Assembly (NCBI RefSeq): GCF_013314535.1
Contig: NZ_JABUAE010000011.1
Coordinates: 62,001-126,000 of the forward strand
Source: Bacillus sp. Xin1
Lineage (GTDB): Bacteria > Bacillota > Bacilli > Bacillales > Bacillaceae_G
Direction of reading: 5' to 3'
DNA: 64,000 nt
The notes under the pieces are model-generated. The model searched no databases and was not told where the DNA came from. It saw only the letters and a list, made by a program, of their open reading frames with translations. Of the stretch, positions 1 through 8,515 are shown in pieces (within the stretch, counting starts at the first letter, position 1; the number at the start of each line of letters is the position of its first letter). Both the position numbers and the translations under genes were made by a program.

Positions 1-1
1 G

Positions 2-649
2 GAAGTAAGTAAAGTATACGGTGAGGGAAATACAGAAGTAACAGCTCTTCATCCCATCTCACTTGATGTAAAAGCAGGAGAGTTCATCGGGATTGTAGGA
101 CCTTCTGGTTCAGGGAAAAGTACACTATTATCGATTGCGGGAGCATTATTATCACCGTCAAAAGGAAATATTTATATTCGTGAACAAAATATCACGCATT
201 TATCAGAAAAAGAAATGACAGATATTCGTTTAAGAAAAATCGGGTTCATTTTTCAGTTTGCAAATTTAGTTCCCTATTTAAATGTGAAAGAACAACTACT
301 TTACATTGCAAAGTTAAAGAAAGAAGACCGAAAAGAATCTGAAAAGCGTGCGGATCATTTACTAGCTGCATTTGGACTCTCACAGAGAAAAAATCATTAC
401 CCAAATCAATTATCTGGTGGAGAACGACAAAGGGTAGCGATTGCTCGTGCTTTCATGAATAATCCAGATTTAATCTTAGCAGATGAACCAACGGCCAGCC
501 TTGATTCTAAGCGCGGACGCGAAGTAGTTGAAATGATGAAACGAGAAGTAAAAGAAAGCCAAAAAGCAGCGATTATGATTACGCATGATGAAAGAATGCT
601 CGATGTATGTGACCGTATATTAACATTGCGTGATGGGAAATTAGTATAG
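2..649 (+). CDS. ABC transporter ATP-binding protein (5' end outside window)
   Basis: The reading frame is open from the first bases of the window, so the gene starts upstream. It encodes the ATPase subunit of an ABC transporter of the MacB/LolD type, which usually pairs with a FtsX-like permease. Visible are Walker A GPSGSGKST (bases 98-124), a Q-loop FQFANLVPY, signature LSGGERQRVAIARA, Walker B LILADEPTASLD and an H-loop ITHDE. About 215 residues are visible, so only a few N-terminal residues are missing compared with the usual 220-230. A hairpin terminator follows directly. The partner permease is probably upstream, since nothing downstream fits. The substrate cannot be told. Confidence 0.93.
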   Translation, partial: EVSKVYGEGNTEVTALHPISLDVKAGEFIGIVGPSGSGKSTLLSIAGALLSPSKGNIYIREQNITHLSEKEMTDIRLRKIGFIFQFANLVPYLNVKEQLLYIAKLKKEDRKESEKRADHLLAAFGLSQRKNHYPNQLSGGERQRVAIARAFMNNPDLILADEPTASLDSKRGREVVEMMKREVKESQKAAIMITHDERMLDVCDRILTLRDGKLV

Positions 650-654
650 AAATA

Positions 655-691
655 CGAAAAAAAGCACAGGAATTATTCTTGTGCTTTTTTT
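655..691 (+). terminator. Rho-independent terminator after the ABC ATPase gene
   Basis: Stem AAGCACA / TTGTGCTT with an eight-T tail, six bases after the stop codon. Confidence 0.85.
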
Positions 692-759
692 ACATCCATC
701 GTATGTTAAATGTTATAATAATTTTATTATTCTGTAATTCAGGTGAACGGAGGGGAAAT

Positions 760-1107
760 ATGGAAAAGAAAATCATACATCTTGAAGGGCTTATTATTTT
801 AATAGCCACCATTTATGTATATGCATTATATGAGTTTAGTTGGTTGACTTTTTTCTTATTGCTTTTAGCACCAGACGTTTCTATGCTAGCATATCTTCTG
901 AATGACCAGATTGGGGCACAGGTGTATAATTTGTTTCATACATACGTAGTGTCTATATTACTTATTTTAGTAGGTGTATTTCTTAAATTAGATGTTGTTT
1001 TTATGATTGGTTTAATTTGGACGGCTCATATTGGAATGGACCGTATGTTTGGATATGGGCTTAAATATAAAACAGGTTTCAAAGATACTCACATTCAAAA
1101 GTTATAA
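760..1107 (+). CDS. DUF4260 family membrane protein
   Basis: A 115-residue hydrophobic protein of the DUF4260 family, whose function is unknown. Segments around residues 8-25, 27-45, 55-75 and 78-92 look membrane-spanning. The end has the family-typical pattern in which a Trp-Thr-Ala-His-Ile-Gly motif is followed by Met-Asp-Arg and a Gly-Tyr-Gly-Leu-Lys-Tyr stretch. The ATG at 760 is chosen because it follows an excellent ribosome site (GGAGGGGAAAT); an upstream in-frame extension to 679 has no such site and runs into the preceding terminator. The gene stands alone on the plus strand. Confidence 0.8.
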   Translation: MEKKIIHLEGLIILIATIYVYALYEFSWLTFFLLLLAPDVSMLAYLLNDQIGAQVYNLFHTYVVSILLILVGVFLKLDVVFMIGLIWTAHIGMDRMFGYGLKYKTGFKDTHIQKL

Positions 1108-1392
1108 GATGAAGTTGATTCCACAATACCAAGCAGGTTATATGATTTTTGAACAAAAAGCACACAATCCCTCTTTACACTTTTTACAAAGAGTTCATAT
1201 TCTTTACACTTAAATCAATAGCTCATTACTACTACCTCGTTTTGGGATTGAAATGAACAAACCTTTTCTTAAAGAATACTTAAAACTGAATTAAACTACT
1301 TTTTACAATCTCTCTTTATACTATAAGCGGGACAAGCACCTGAGAATAAAACAACACGTGTCGATTTAATCATGTTATTAGGGGGAGAACAC
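1108..1392. other. Intergenic region, no gene seen
   Basis: AT-rich stretch between the DUF4260 gene and the broken phosphoesterase. I see no convincing coding frame. A strong ribosome site (AGGGGGAG, about 1380-1387) lies at its right edge. Confidence 0.5.
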
Positions 1393-1797
1393 GTGAAAAA
1401 GATAGTTTTATCATTGGCAGCTATCACAACACTATTGCCGGTTTTTTCAATGAATGTTGAAGCGAAAGAACAGGAGCGAGTAAGAAAGCCAGCAACTATG
1501 TTCAATGTAGTGAGTGATATTCAAGGGGACTTAGGGGATTTTGATCATGTATTAAAAGATATGAATAAGGTAACACCGCATTACCGTGCTTTAATTATGA
1601 ATGGTGATATTACAGGGACAGGATTGCAGTATCAATATGATGATGTGAAACGTGTATTACATAAAAATAAACATCCAGAAAACGTTTGGTCTACAGTAGG
1701 AAATCATGAGTTTTATGCACCAAAATGGACATCTGATGGTAAACTTGCTCAAAACACATGGCTTAATGGTGTGTTGTTCTCCAGTGGATGTCAATGA
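1393..1797 (+). pseudogene. Secreted metallophosphoesterase, 3'-truncated
   Basis: Only the first 134 codons of a calcineurin-like phosphoesterase remain. The GTG at 1393 follows AGGGGGAG at good spacing. It is followed by a signal peptide (KK, a hydrophobic core, then a VEA-K cleavage region). The first metal-binding motif (SDIQGD), the NGDITG block and the GNHE block are present. After the GNHE region the frame ends at 1797 in sequence with no resemblance to the family, which is normally several hundred residues long. The second half, including the C-terminal His motifs, is therefore missing and the product should be inactive. A deletion junction near 1780 is the simplest explanation. Confidence 0.75.
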
Positions 1798-1979
1798 GCA
1801 CAAGAGCGGCCTTGTTCTTGTATTGATTAACATTGGCTGTAATGAATGCCTCGATTACTGTATAAGTGAGAAATCATATTTACGTGTAGAGATGTAATAA
1901 AGCTAGCATAGGGTAGGCTGTTGATCACCCTATTTTAGCTTGAAGACATGATTTGTATGTTGAAAGGAGAAGAAGAACT

Positions 1980-2969
1980 ATGACAATGACTTTGAAGCTT
2001 AGAGACGCCCTCTATGGTGAATTTGAGGTGGATGGTGTCTTATTAGAACTTATTTGCAGTGAGCCATTTCAACGATTAAAAGGCATTTATCAAGGTGGAG
2101 CTAGCTATCTTGTAAATGCAAATTGGGACAATACGCGGTATGACCATTCAATTGGCACGATGATGCTTGTGAACAAACTTGGAGGTTCATTGGAAGAACA
2201 AGTGGCGGCTTTATTACATGATGTTTCACATACGGCTTTTTCCCATGTTATTGATTATGTCTTAGGGCATAAAGAAGAGAATTACCATGAAACGATTTAT
2301 GAACAGATAGTTGCCAGGTCGTCCATTCCTAATATATTGGCGAATGCTGGATTGGACTGGAAGAGCATCTTGCTTGATGAGAGCCAATGGACTTTATTGG
2401 AACAACCAGCTCCACAATTATGCGCGGATCGTGTTGATTATACATTGCGTGATTTATACGCCTATGGTCATATAACACTGCAGGAAGCACATTTCTTTTT
2501 AGAACAACTTGTGGTTCTGGACGGAAAAATGGTTTGCAGCGATCAATCAGCAGCGGAGTGGTTTGTGAGTACGTATTATAAAGAAGTCATTGGGCTTTTT
2601 ATGGACCCGCTTAATATGTTTGGAAATGATCAGCTTGCCAAAACATTAAGGAGTGCTTTGCAAAAAGATGTGTTGTCTATAGAAGATTTTTTGAAAGAAG
2701 ATGAAGCTGTTATACGCTTGTTAAAGGATTCTGGAGATAGCAGCATAGAAGCTATGCTGCATACGCTTTTTAACAGCAAAGTAGAGAAGGGAACCCGGTC
2801 TTGTTATGACGTCCATCAAACAACGAAACAGCGCCTGATGGACCCACTTGTTATCGTTTGTGATCAACTTGTTCCCGTATCTAACTTGTCGACTAGTGTT
2901 AAGGTGTTGACAAAACAAGCGAAGCAAACAATAGAAAGAGGCGTATATATAAAAATTTGCTCCCAGTGA
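1980..2969 (+). CDS. HD-domain phosphohydrolase-like protein
   Basis: A 329-residue cytoplasmic protein of the HD superfamily of metal-dependent phosphohydrolases. The metal-binding His-Asp pair is at about residues 80-81 in LLHDVSHTAFSH, preceded by H56 in RYDHSIGT and followed by a later Asp in DRVDYTLRDL. This arrangement is like that of dNTPase/SAMHD1-type HD proteins, but the substrate is unknown. The ATG at 1980 is preferred to a TTG at 1953 because AAAGGAGA lies just before it. The gene is flanked by a broken phosphoesterase and a terminator and appears monocistronic. Confidence 0.85.
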   Translation: MTMTLKLRDALYGEFEVDGVLLELICSEPFQRLKGIYQGGASYLVNANWDNTRYDHSIGTMMLVNKLGGSLEEQVAALLHDVSHTAFSHVIDYVLGHKEENYHETIYEQIVARSSIPNILANAGLDWKSILLDESQWTLLEQPAPQLCADRVDYTLRDLYAYGHITLQEAHFFLEQLVVLDGKMVCSDQSAAEWFVSTYYKEVIGLFMDPLNMFGNDQLAKTLRSALQKDVLSIEDFLKEDEAVIRLLKDSGDSSIEAMLHTLFNSKVEKGTRSCYDVHQTTKQRLMDPLVIVCDQLVPVSNLSTSVKVLTKQAKQTIERGVYIKICSQ

Positions 2970-3001
2970 TGAGCGGATCAAATACCAGTTGATAACTTAA
3001 A

Positions 3002-3047
3002 TAAACACTTCGCTGTTTCTAGATTAAACAGTGAAGTGCTTATTTTT
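3002..3047 (+). terminator. Terminator after the HD-domain gene
   Basis: Imperfect stem AAACACTTCGCTGTTT / AAACAGTGAAGTGCTT followed by ATTTTT, about 35 bases after the stop. Confidence 0.75.
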
Positions 3048-3283
3048 ATCATTTGAGAATTTTTAAAGCAACAAAAATTATTTCAAAACGACAATCACAA
3101 CAGTGGGTTTGTAAAAAGATTAGTTAAATGTCCGATAAAGTAATGGTTTTTTTCATCATTCGAGTCGCTTTACTATAATAAATCAAGTATACTGAGAAAT
3201 GTTTCCTAAAAATAATCTGTTCAGAAAAAACATTGAAGTTGTTTTTACTACATAAAGTTTCTTTAATTGAAAGTGTAACAGTT

Positions 3284-3312
3284 TTGAACAGCAAACAGAG
3301 TTAGGATACAAT
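3284..3312 (+). promoter_or_regulatory. Sigma-A promoter of the D-cysteine desulfhydrase gene
   Basis: TTGAAC (3284-3289), a 17-base spacer and TACAAT (3307-3312) lie about 48 bases before the start codon. The rest of the 390-base gap from 2970 holds the terminator above and AT-rich sequence without a gene. Confidence 0.65.
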
Positions 3313-3359
3313 AATTACATGTATGAAATTTCAATAGAGGATCCAGAAGGAGAATGAGT

Positions 3360-4355
3360 ATGAACTTAGCAAAATTCCCGAGAAAGAAATATACAGAATC
3401 ATATACGCCAATTGAAAAATTAAATCATTTTTCTGAAGTGCTTGGCGGGCCTTCTATTTATTTTAAAAGAGATGATTTACTTGGCTTAACGGCGGGTGGA
3501 AATAAAACGAGAAAATTAGAATTTCTTGTAGCAGATGCACAAGCAAAAGGAGCAGATACGTTAATTACTGCTGGTGGTATTCAGTCAAATCATTGTCGTT
3601 TAACATTAGCGGCTACGGTAAAAGAGAAAATGAAATGTATTCTTGTATTAGAAGAAGGGCTTGAACCGGAAGAAAAACGAGATTTTAATGGGAATTACTT
3701 CTTATATCATTTATTAGGTGCTGAGAACGTTATTGTTGTGCCAAACGGAGCAGACCTTATGGAAGAGATGCACAAAGTAGCAGAAGAAGTAGCTAAAAAA
3801 GGACATACACCATACGTGATTCCAGTTGGAGGATCTAATCCTACTGGCGCAATGGGATACATTGCTTGTGCAGAGGAAATTATGGCTCAATCGTTTGAGC
3901 AAGGAATTGATTTTAGTGCAGTTGTTTGTGTAAGTGGTAGCGGAGGCATGCATGCTGGTTTGATTACTGGATTTTATGGAAATCAAACGGGGATACCGGT
4001 AATCGGAATCAATGTGAGCCGCGGAAAAGATGAACAAGAAGAAAAAGTATGTAAGCTTGTGCAAGAAACGTCAGCACACGTTGGGATTCCAAACTTTATT
4101 CCTCGTGAGGCAGTGACATGTTTTGATGAATATGTTGGGCCAGGTTATGCATTACCAACATCTGAAATGGTAGAAGCTGTTCAGCTATTAGCAAAAACAG
4201 AAGGGATTTTACTAGATCCAGTCTATACAGGAAAAGCAGTAGCGGGATTAATCGACTTAATCAGAAAAGGTACATTTAAGAAAGAAGATAACATTTTATT
4301 TGTACATTCAGGTGGTTCACCAGCTTTATATGCGAATACATCTTTATTTTCCTAA
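3360..4355 (+). CDS. dcyD: D-cysteine desulfhydrase (PLP-dependent)
   Basis: A 331-residue PLP enzyme of the ACC deaminase/D-cysteine desulfhydrase family, which converts D-cysteine to pyruvate, sulfide and ammonia in the cytoplasm. The PLP lysine is probably K49 in the GGNKTRKLEF block. Downstream are the GGIQSNHCR substrate loop, the GSGGMHAG phosphate-binding loop and a C-terminal HSGGSPALY motif. Length is typical. Two in-frame ATGs are close (3354 and 3360); the second is spaced better from AGAAGGAG and matches the usual N-terminus as I remember it. It has its own promoter and no operon partner. Confidence 0.9.
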   Translation: MNLAKFPRKKYTESYTPIEKLNHFSEVLGGPSIYFKRDDLLGLTAGGNKTRKLEFLVADAQAKGADTLITAGGIQSNHCRLTLAATVKEKMKCILVLEEGLEPEEKRDFNGNYFLYHLLGAENVIVVPNGADLMEEMHKVAEEVAKKGHTPYVIPVGGSNPTGAMGYIACAEEIMAQSFEQGIDFSAVVCVSGSGGMHAGLITGFYGNQTGIPVIGINVSRGKDEQEEKVCKLVQETSAHVGIPNFIPREAVTCFDEYVGPGYALPTSEMVEAVQLLAKTEGILLDPVYTGKAVAGLIDLIRKGTFKKEDNILFVHSGGSPALYANTSLFS

Positions 4356-4384
4356 TATATAAGAAAATCAGCACCAAAATTGAT

Positions 4385-4569
4385 GTGCACCCCGATTGTT
4401 AGACACAAATAACAATTGGAGGTGTACTTTCTTTTATTATAATAACAAAAGAATTAAAGTGAAGTTAAAAGGAATGAGCCCGGTACAATACGAAGCCACT
4501 GAAAAACTTGCGTTTTTTATAAATAAATTCATTATAGAGAAAAATAAGGCGCTTTTTGTTCAATTTTGA
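4385..4569 (+). pseudogene. Collapsed IS3-family insertion sequence (left end plus OrfB tail)
   Basis: Bases 4385-4426 form an imperfect hairpin (GTGCACC..ATTGTT / AACAATTGGAGGTGTAC) of the kind found at the left end of IS150-type elements. Immediately after it, from about 4435, one frame reads YYNNKRIKVKLKGMSPVQY, the signature C-terminus of IS3-family transposase OrfB, ending with TGA at 4567-4569. All of OrfA and almost all of OrfB are missing, so the two ends have been joined by deletion. Overlapping the end, about 4540-4587, is a long imperfect hairpin (AAGGCG...CGCCCT) that could act as a terminator. Confidence 0.65.
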
Positions 4570-4600
4570 ACAGAAAACGCCCTATTTTTTTGTCTATTTA

Positions 4601-5263
4601 TTACCCTTTTTCATTCAGAAGCTTCAAGATTCTTTTTAGATTGACAGCGAATATCGTCGTTGCGCCCTGAATTTGCATGCCAAATAAACCTGCACCTTTA
4701 TTAAAGTCAAATCCTTTTCCGTTTGCTCGTCCATTTTGAGTAATCATTGGATTTAATTTAGAAATCAGTTGAATGCTTTGTTCTTTTGTATAAAGTAAAT
4801 TGTTTTTCCCTGAATAAGCCGTGTCAGTGATGACTGTTTCAACTTCCATTCCTGTTACTTTACTTTTTTCAATCAGTTCTTGTAGATAATGTCCATCTGA
4901 TTTTTCACCTGTTGTAACGACTGCTGCTGTAATAATACGTTCATTACTAATTGCTAAATGTGTTTTATAACCAAAGAAAGAACTGTCTGCTGTTTTATGT
5001 CCTACTCGTGCATCGGTATCTGTTGAATAATTTAGATGTTCTTGCGTATCTTCTACAGCTTCTTTTAACACGTCCAATTTTTCCTTTACGGCTGGTAGAT
5101 GAGCGATTTGTGGTTTGTTTTCAATAATGGTAATCAATTCTTTACAGTAAGCTTTTCCACCTTGGATATTTACCATGTGATCATGACTATATAAAATCAT
5201 AGTCATACCCACTATAAAGAGAAATTTTGAACTTGTGCTTCTCTCTTTTACCGAATCTTCCAT
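4601..5263 (-). pseudogene. IS1182-family transposase, internally deleted
   Basis: A 220-codon open frame with the DDE-domain centre of IS1182-type transposases: TDTDARVGHKTADSSFFGYK, AAVVTTGEKSDG and VITDTAYSGKNNL. Full-length members are about 450-500 residues. The N-terminal DNA-binding half is replaced by an unrelated 35-residue start, and near residue 187 the sequence jumps from a FDFNKGAG block straight to the extreme C-terminal GLFGMQIQGATTIFAVNLK block. The frame is kept, so a shortened protein could be made, but the final catalytic acidic residue region appears lost. I call it a dead element. Confidence 0.8.
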
Positions 5264-5416
5264 CCCTATTAATCATTCATACAGTATGATACATATACAA
5301 ACAAAATACCCACGTCAATTGACAACGTAGGCGATATAATCTGAATTATTGACATTCGAAGTGTCTATGTGCTCTAAAGGATTGCTTACTTAAATGAAAA
5401 GGATGCATAGGGTGCT

Positions 5417-6508
5417 TTAATCAATTATTTGATACTTAGTTAGCAAACTTTGAAAAAAGTCCTCACAGGTGTTAACAGCTTGATGTGTCATTAACTCGAC
5501 TCCACCAAAACGAAAGACCTCATATCCTCGTAGTTTGAGTTCACGGTCTGCAGAAACCATATCAGCATACTTATTTACATCAGCCCTATCTCCATCAGCA
5601 TAATGATGTTTACCATCGATCTCTATTACGACCCGCTCTCGATTATGTAGAAGCAGCAAGAAATCCATCCTTTGCCTTGGCAATCGTCTTTCTCCATTGA
5701 GCTCTCTTAGAGTGTACGGATCATAATGGAGATAAACTTGTGGTACTAATGCAGGGAGGTTGTCATGTAATACTGGGAGCATTTTTTCAAAATATGTTCT
5801 AAAGAATACTATTTCAGCGGGTGATGACAACGAATTTAGTAAGCGTTGATATAAGTGTCTTCCTACCTCTATATCTGTACCTGTGAATCCTTGTGTTTCC
5901 CTCCACCATTGTATTAGCTCTCGCCAAAGCAAACCATTTGAAGATATTGGGCGATCATAGACTAAGCAATACTCACGATTCCTCGTAATCTGTATATCGT
6001 TGTTTACAGAGTCAGTGATTACTATCTCAGGTTTAGGTCCATCTGTAGCAAAAATTAGATTTTTAACATCTCCCTGTACTCCTCCTCTGATTCTTAATAC
6101 TTTGTAAAGGGGATAGCCAGACATTTCTCCTATAACTTGTAATTGAAATCCATCACCATCAAGATGAGCATTGATAACTTCCACATAAGTTTGCTGATCT
6201 TGTCTATTTTCTCTAACCGCAGGGTGTACAATTTGTTCCAAGAATGTAAACAGAACATCATCGCTACTATTATTGATATCTAAATAATCCCAATAGAGGA
6301 AGTTTTCATCCCAATCAGAATTATTGACCATATGTTGCCATATGTCCCTTCTAGCAGAGCTAAAACGGCTGTCTGTTGAAGGCATGTCGTCTAATGGCCA
6401 TATTAGTTCTAGAAAATTAATTAACTCAAATCTACCAGTAAAATCACCTAATCTTAGAAGGGCATCTAGTAGGTTTCTACGTGTTAATATTGAAACTGAG
6501 TTATTCAT
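5417..6508 (-). CDS. AbiJ-like protein with C-terminal DUF559/Vsr-type nuclease domain, putative phage defence
   Basis: A 363-residue protein in two parts. Residues 1-100 (TRRNLLDAL, FLELIWPLDDMPSTDSRF, DIWQHM, DWDENF, IVHPAVRE) resemble, from memory, the AbiJ N-terminal domain 3 found in abortive-infection proteins. Residues 280-350 carry a PD-(D/E)XK fold of the DUF559/very-short-patch type: D282 in RMDFLLLL, E296-I-D298-G-K300-H-H, and GYEVFRF. The likely role is a nuclease triggered by phage infection. The ATG at 6508 has GAAAGAGGG upstream; the frame is open to a GTG at 6652, which would add 48 residues. Neighbours are dead mobile elements on both sides. Function is inferred, not shown. 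Confidence 0.55.
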   Translation of the reverse strand: MNNSVSILTRRNLLDALLRLGDFTGRFELINFLELIWPLDDMPSTDSRFSSARRDIWQHMVNNSDWDENFLYWDYLDINNSSDDVLFTFLEQIVHPAVRENRQDQQTYVEVINAHLDGDGFQLQVIGEMSGYPLYKVLRIRGGVQGDVKNLIFATDGPKPEIVITDSVNNDIQITRNREYCLVYDRPISSNGLLWRELIQWWRETQGFTGTDIEVGRHLYQRLLNSLSSPAEIVFFRTYFEKMLPVLHDNLPALVPQVYLHYDPYTLRELNGERRLPRQRMDFLLLLHNRERVVIEIDGKHHYADGDRADVNKYADMVSADRELKLRGYEVFRFGGVELMTHQAVNTCEDFFQSLLTKYQIID

Positions 6509-6653
6509 TACCATCCCTCTTTCAAAGTCTTTAACTCCAAGACCTGTAATATATAAACTTCTATAAACCATTAGTGTAGTAGGGATTTGACCTACCATAT
6601 TTCTTAGATGTTCAACGGTACCATAAATAAAAACCTGCATACAGTTTATCACA

Positions 6654-6878
6654 TTACAAATAGAATGTATTTAATACGTTACCTTTTTCTTCCTTAATGA
6701 TGCCGATGTATGTTAATTTGATCTGCGGTGTACTGTGGTTCAGTATATCCTGAAGCATTACTGCGTCTTTCGTACGTTTATAAAAACAGTAACCACTGGT
6801 TTTAAGCAGCGTATGCGTTCCAATTGCGTCAACTCTAGCAAAGTTGCCTGCTTCCTGTATTTGAAGGTAATTTTCCAT
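6654..6878 (-). pseudogene. Tyrosine recombinase (phage integrase) C-terminal fragment
   Basis: The 74-codon frame matches the last part of phage-type tyrosine recombinases: IGTHTLLKTSGYCFYKRTKD, a LQDILNHSTPQI block and the catalytic tyrosine context TYIGI. In active enzymes the first motif is HTLRKTFG; here the catalytic arginine is leucine, so activity would be lost even without the truncation. The N-terminal 100 or more residues are absent. It marks a former phage or integrative element and lies just upstream of, and on the same strand as, the AbiJ-like gene. Confidence 0.75.
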
Positions 6879-6928
6879 ATGATCGTTTAGCCGTTATTTA
6901 TCGTAAGCGAAAATAGTATGCCGATGAA

Positions 6929-7201
6929 GTGAGAGTATTACAACGAGCGATTAAAGTATTCGGTAAGTTAACAGAAACTTCTCCAAGACAAGACGTTAAT
7001 CCGAAACTAATAAAATTTAAGGAGCGTTTGGCGAAAGCTACCGAATTGTTAGAAAAGAATAAATAGGAATACGGCTATGTAAGCGCAAAAAGGACGCTCA
7101 ATCCGCTGGGGAAAAACGTCCTTTTCGTTTACCAAAAGAGGATATAAAGTTACAAAATCCTACAGAAGAACAACAACCTGTATTTGGAGTGTTAGAAGAT
7201 G
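6929..7201 (+). pseudogene. Remnant coding sequence of a mobile element, unrecognised
   Basis: A 45-codon frame (GTG 6929 to TAG 7066; reads VLQRAIKVFGKLTETS..., rich in K and E) and a second stretch to about 7209 (EKRPFRLPKED, then a Pro-Glu-rich tail) have protein-like composition but no good starts or ribosome sites. They sit between the integrase fragment and the replication-relaxation remnant, on the latter's strand, and are probably decayed parts of the same element. I cannot name the family. Confidence 0.35.
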
Positions 7202-7236
7202 AGGAATAGAGATAAGGCGGTTTTGAGTGATTTACT

Positions 7237-7795
7237 ATGTCCCGTGATGACATTATCGATTTACATTTTAGTGGATTAAAAAATGCTGTGATATGTTGCA
7301 ATACAGTTATGAAGCGATTAAGAAGGGATGGTCACGTAGATGCAAAAGTATCGTAGCAATCATATGTATATTTCTCTCAACCAAGTGCAATTCGAAAAAA
7401 CAGTCAAAAGATTCCTCATTTCCTTGGAATCGTTGATATATATACAACGGGTTCAGTATGAGCAGCCCCAAATTTTCGATGTGGAACCGAGGTATGGAAA
7501 AAAATTCATGGAACCTGATGTATTTACAATATGGCGTAAATCTCCGTTTTTTATAGAAGTGCAAAAATCATTATATAGTAAGTCGGTAATGCAACAGAAA
7601 ATCAATAGATATGAATGTTGCTATACAAGTTTAGAATGGCAAAGGGAATCATGGCAACCTAAAAACTCAAAGTTTTTCCCTTCCATCCTCATGATAACTG
7701 ATAAATATTATGAGATTTATTCTTCTAATCTACGCATCTTTCAAGCTAATTCAATAAATGAGCTTATAAATAAAATAAAGGTAAGTTCAAAATAA
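7237..7795 (+). pseudogene. Replication-relaxation-like protein, broken by a stop and a frameshift
   Basis: From ATG 7237 one frame reads MSRDDIIDLHFSGLKN...MKRLRRDG, a winged-helix start, to an in-frame TAG at 7357. The same frame continues sensibly (SYVYFSQPSAIRKNSQK, HFLGIVDIYTTGSV) to a second stop near 7460. The protein then continues in another frame (ORF 7340-7795) with EPDVFTIW, FFIEVQKSLYS and QQKINRYE, a nuclease-like core with D...E-x-Q. This order is that of the plasmid and phage replication-relaxation family as I remember it. One nonsense mutation and one frameshift make a functional product unlikely. Confidence 0.55.
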
Positions 7796-8023
7796 AGTTT
7801 AATCAAAATTCTGTAGCGAAAATGCAGGGTTTTTCTTTTGCTTATTAGCTATTGGACAGTATAGTTAAAGAAGAAAATCAAATAGCATAGCCTACAAAAA
7901 AGAAAGCAAACTAAAATCAAGGGTGCTAATAACGAAAAAACACTACTTCGCTTATACATAGTGTATTTATAATTTGGCATCCTTGAAGGAATAACTAAAT
8001 TAAACTAAAAGGGTGGTGAAAAT

Positions 8024-8149
8024 ATGACTAAAAATAATAAAAATCAAGTTAAGAATAATAACAACGCTCTACCAAAAGCAGATGTAGAATTTGCTGGAGA
8101 AAATGGACTTGAAAAAATAGCATTAAGAGCCCAAAAAAAATCAAAATAA
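8024..8149 (+). CDS. Small Asn/Lys-rich protein, spore-protein-like
   Basis: A 41-residue protein with a good ribosome site (GGGTGG, seven bases before ATG). It is rich in Asn and Lys at the start, then has a KADVEFAGE segment and a basic end (RAQKKSK). The DVEF-A-E segment recalls the small YfhD-type proteins of Bacillus, which are sporulation-associated, but the similarity is short. A hairpin follows the stop, supporting a real transcription unit. The assignment to spores is a guess from composition. Confidence 0.5.
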   Translation: MTKNNKNQVKNNNNALPKADVEFAGENGLEKIALRAQKKSK

Positions 8150-8160
8150 GTAAACAATAA

Positions 8161-8182
8161 GGGACAGTAGATCTGTCCCTTT
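8161..8182 (+). terminator. Hairpin after the small Asn/Lys-rich gene
   Basis: Perfect stem GGGACAG / CTGTCCC with a five-base loop and a short T-run (TTTG). The remaining sequence to 8450 has no visible gene. Confidence 0.55.
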
Positions 8183-8454
8183 GTGATGAATAACAATAAA
8201 GTTATTTAATTTAATGTCTACAAATATGTATAACACCGTTCGACTTTTCGAATGGTGCTCAATTAGAGTTGATTAATCCTATACACTTTTTTAATAACCC
8301 ACAGATGAATAACAATAGAGTTGTTTGAAATTCAGCTTTGGAGAAATACGTTCAACATCCAAACTAAGCTAAGGTAATTACAAATGAAAGTGTCCTATTA
8401 ATATTTCAAAAAACACCTAATCCCATCTTCTCGCTATATTTTTAGTTAATTCCC

Positions 8455-8485
8455 TTGACTATAACGCTACGTCATAGTGCATAAT
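8455..8485 (+). promoter_or_regulatory. MerR-type promoter and operator with 19-bp spacer
   Basis: TTGACT (8455-8460) and CATAAT (8480-8485) are separated by 19 bases, two more than normal. The spacer region contains the dyad CTATAACG-CTA-CGTCATAG (8459-8477), symmetric except for one pair per arm. Overlong spacers with a centred dyad are the hallmark of promoters activated by MerR-family proteins, and a MerR gene is the second gene of this operon, so autoregulation is likely. Confidence 0.7.
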
Positions 8486-8515
8486 TTTCACTATATTAAA
8501 TAAGGAGTGAAAGAA

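Noticed and set aside
4540-4587. Long hairpin as a riboswitch or small RNA
   Set aside because: Its position at the end of the OrfB remnant and the T-run fit a terminator or IS end better.
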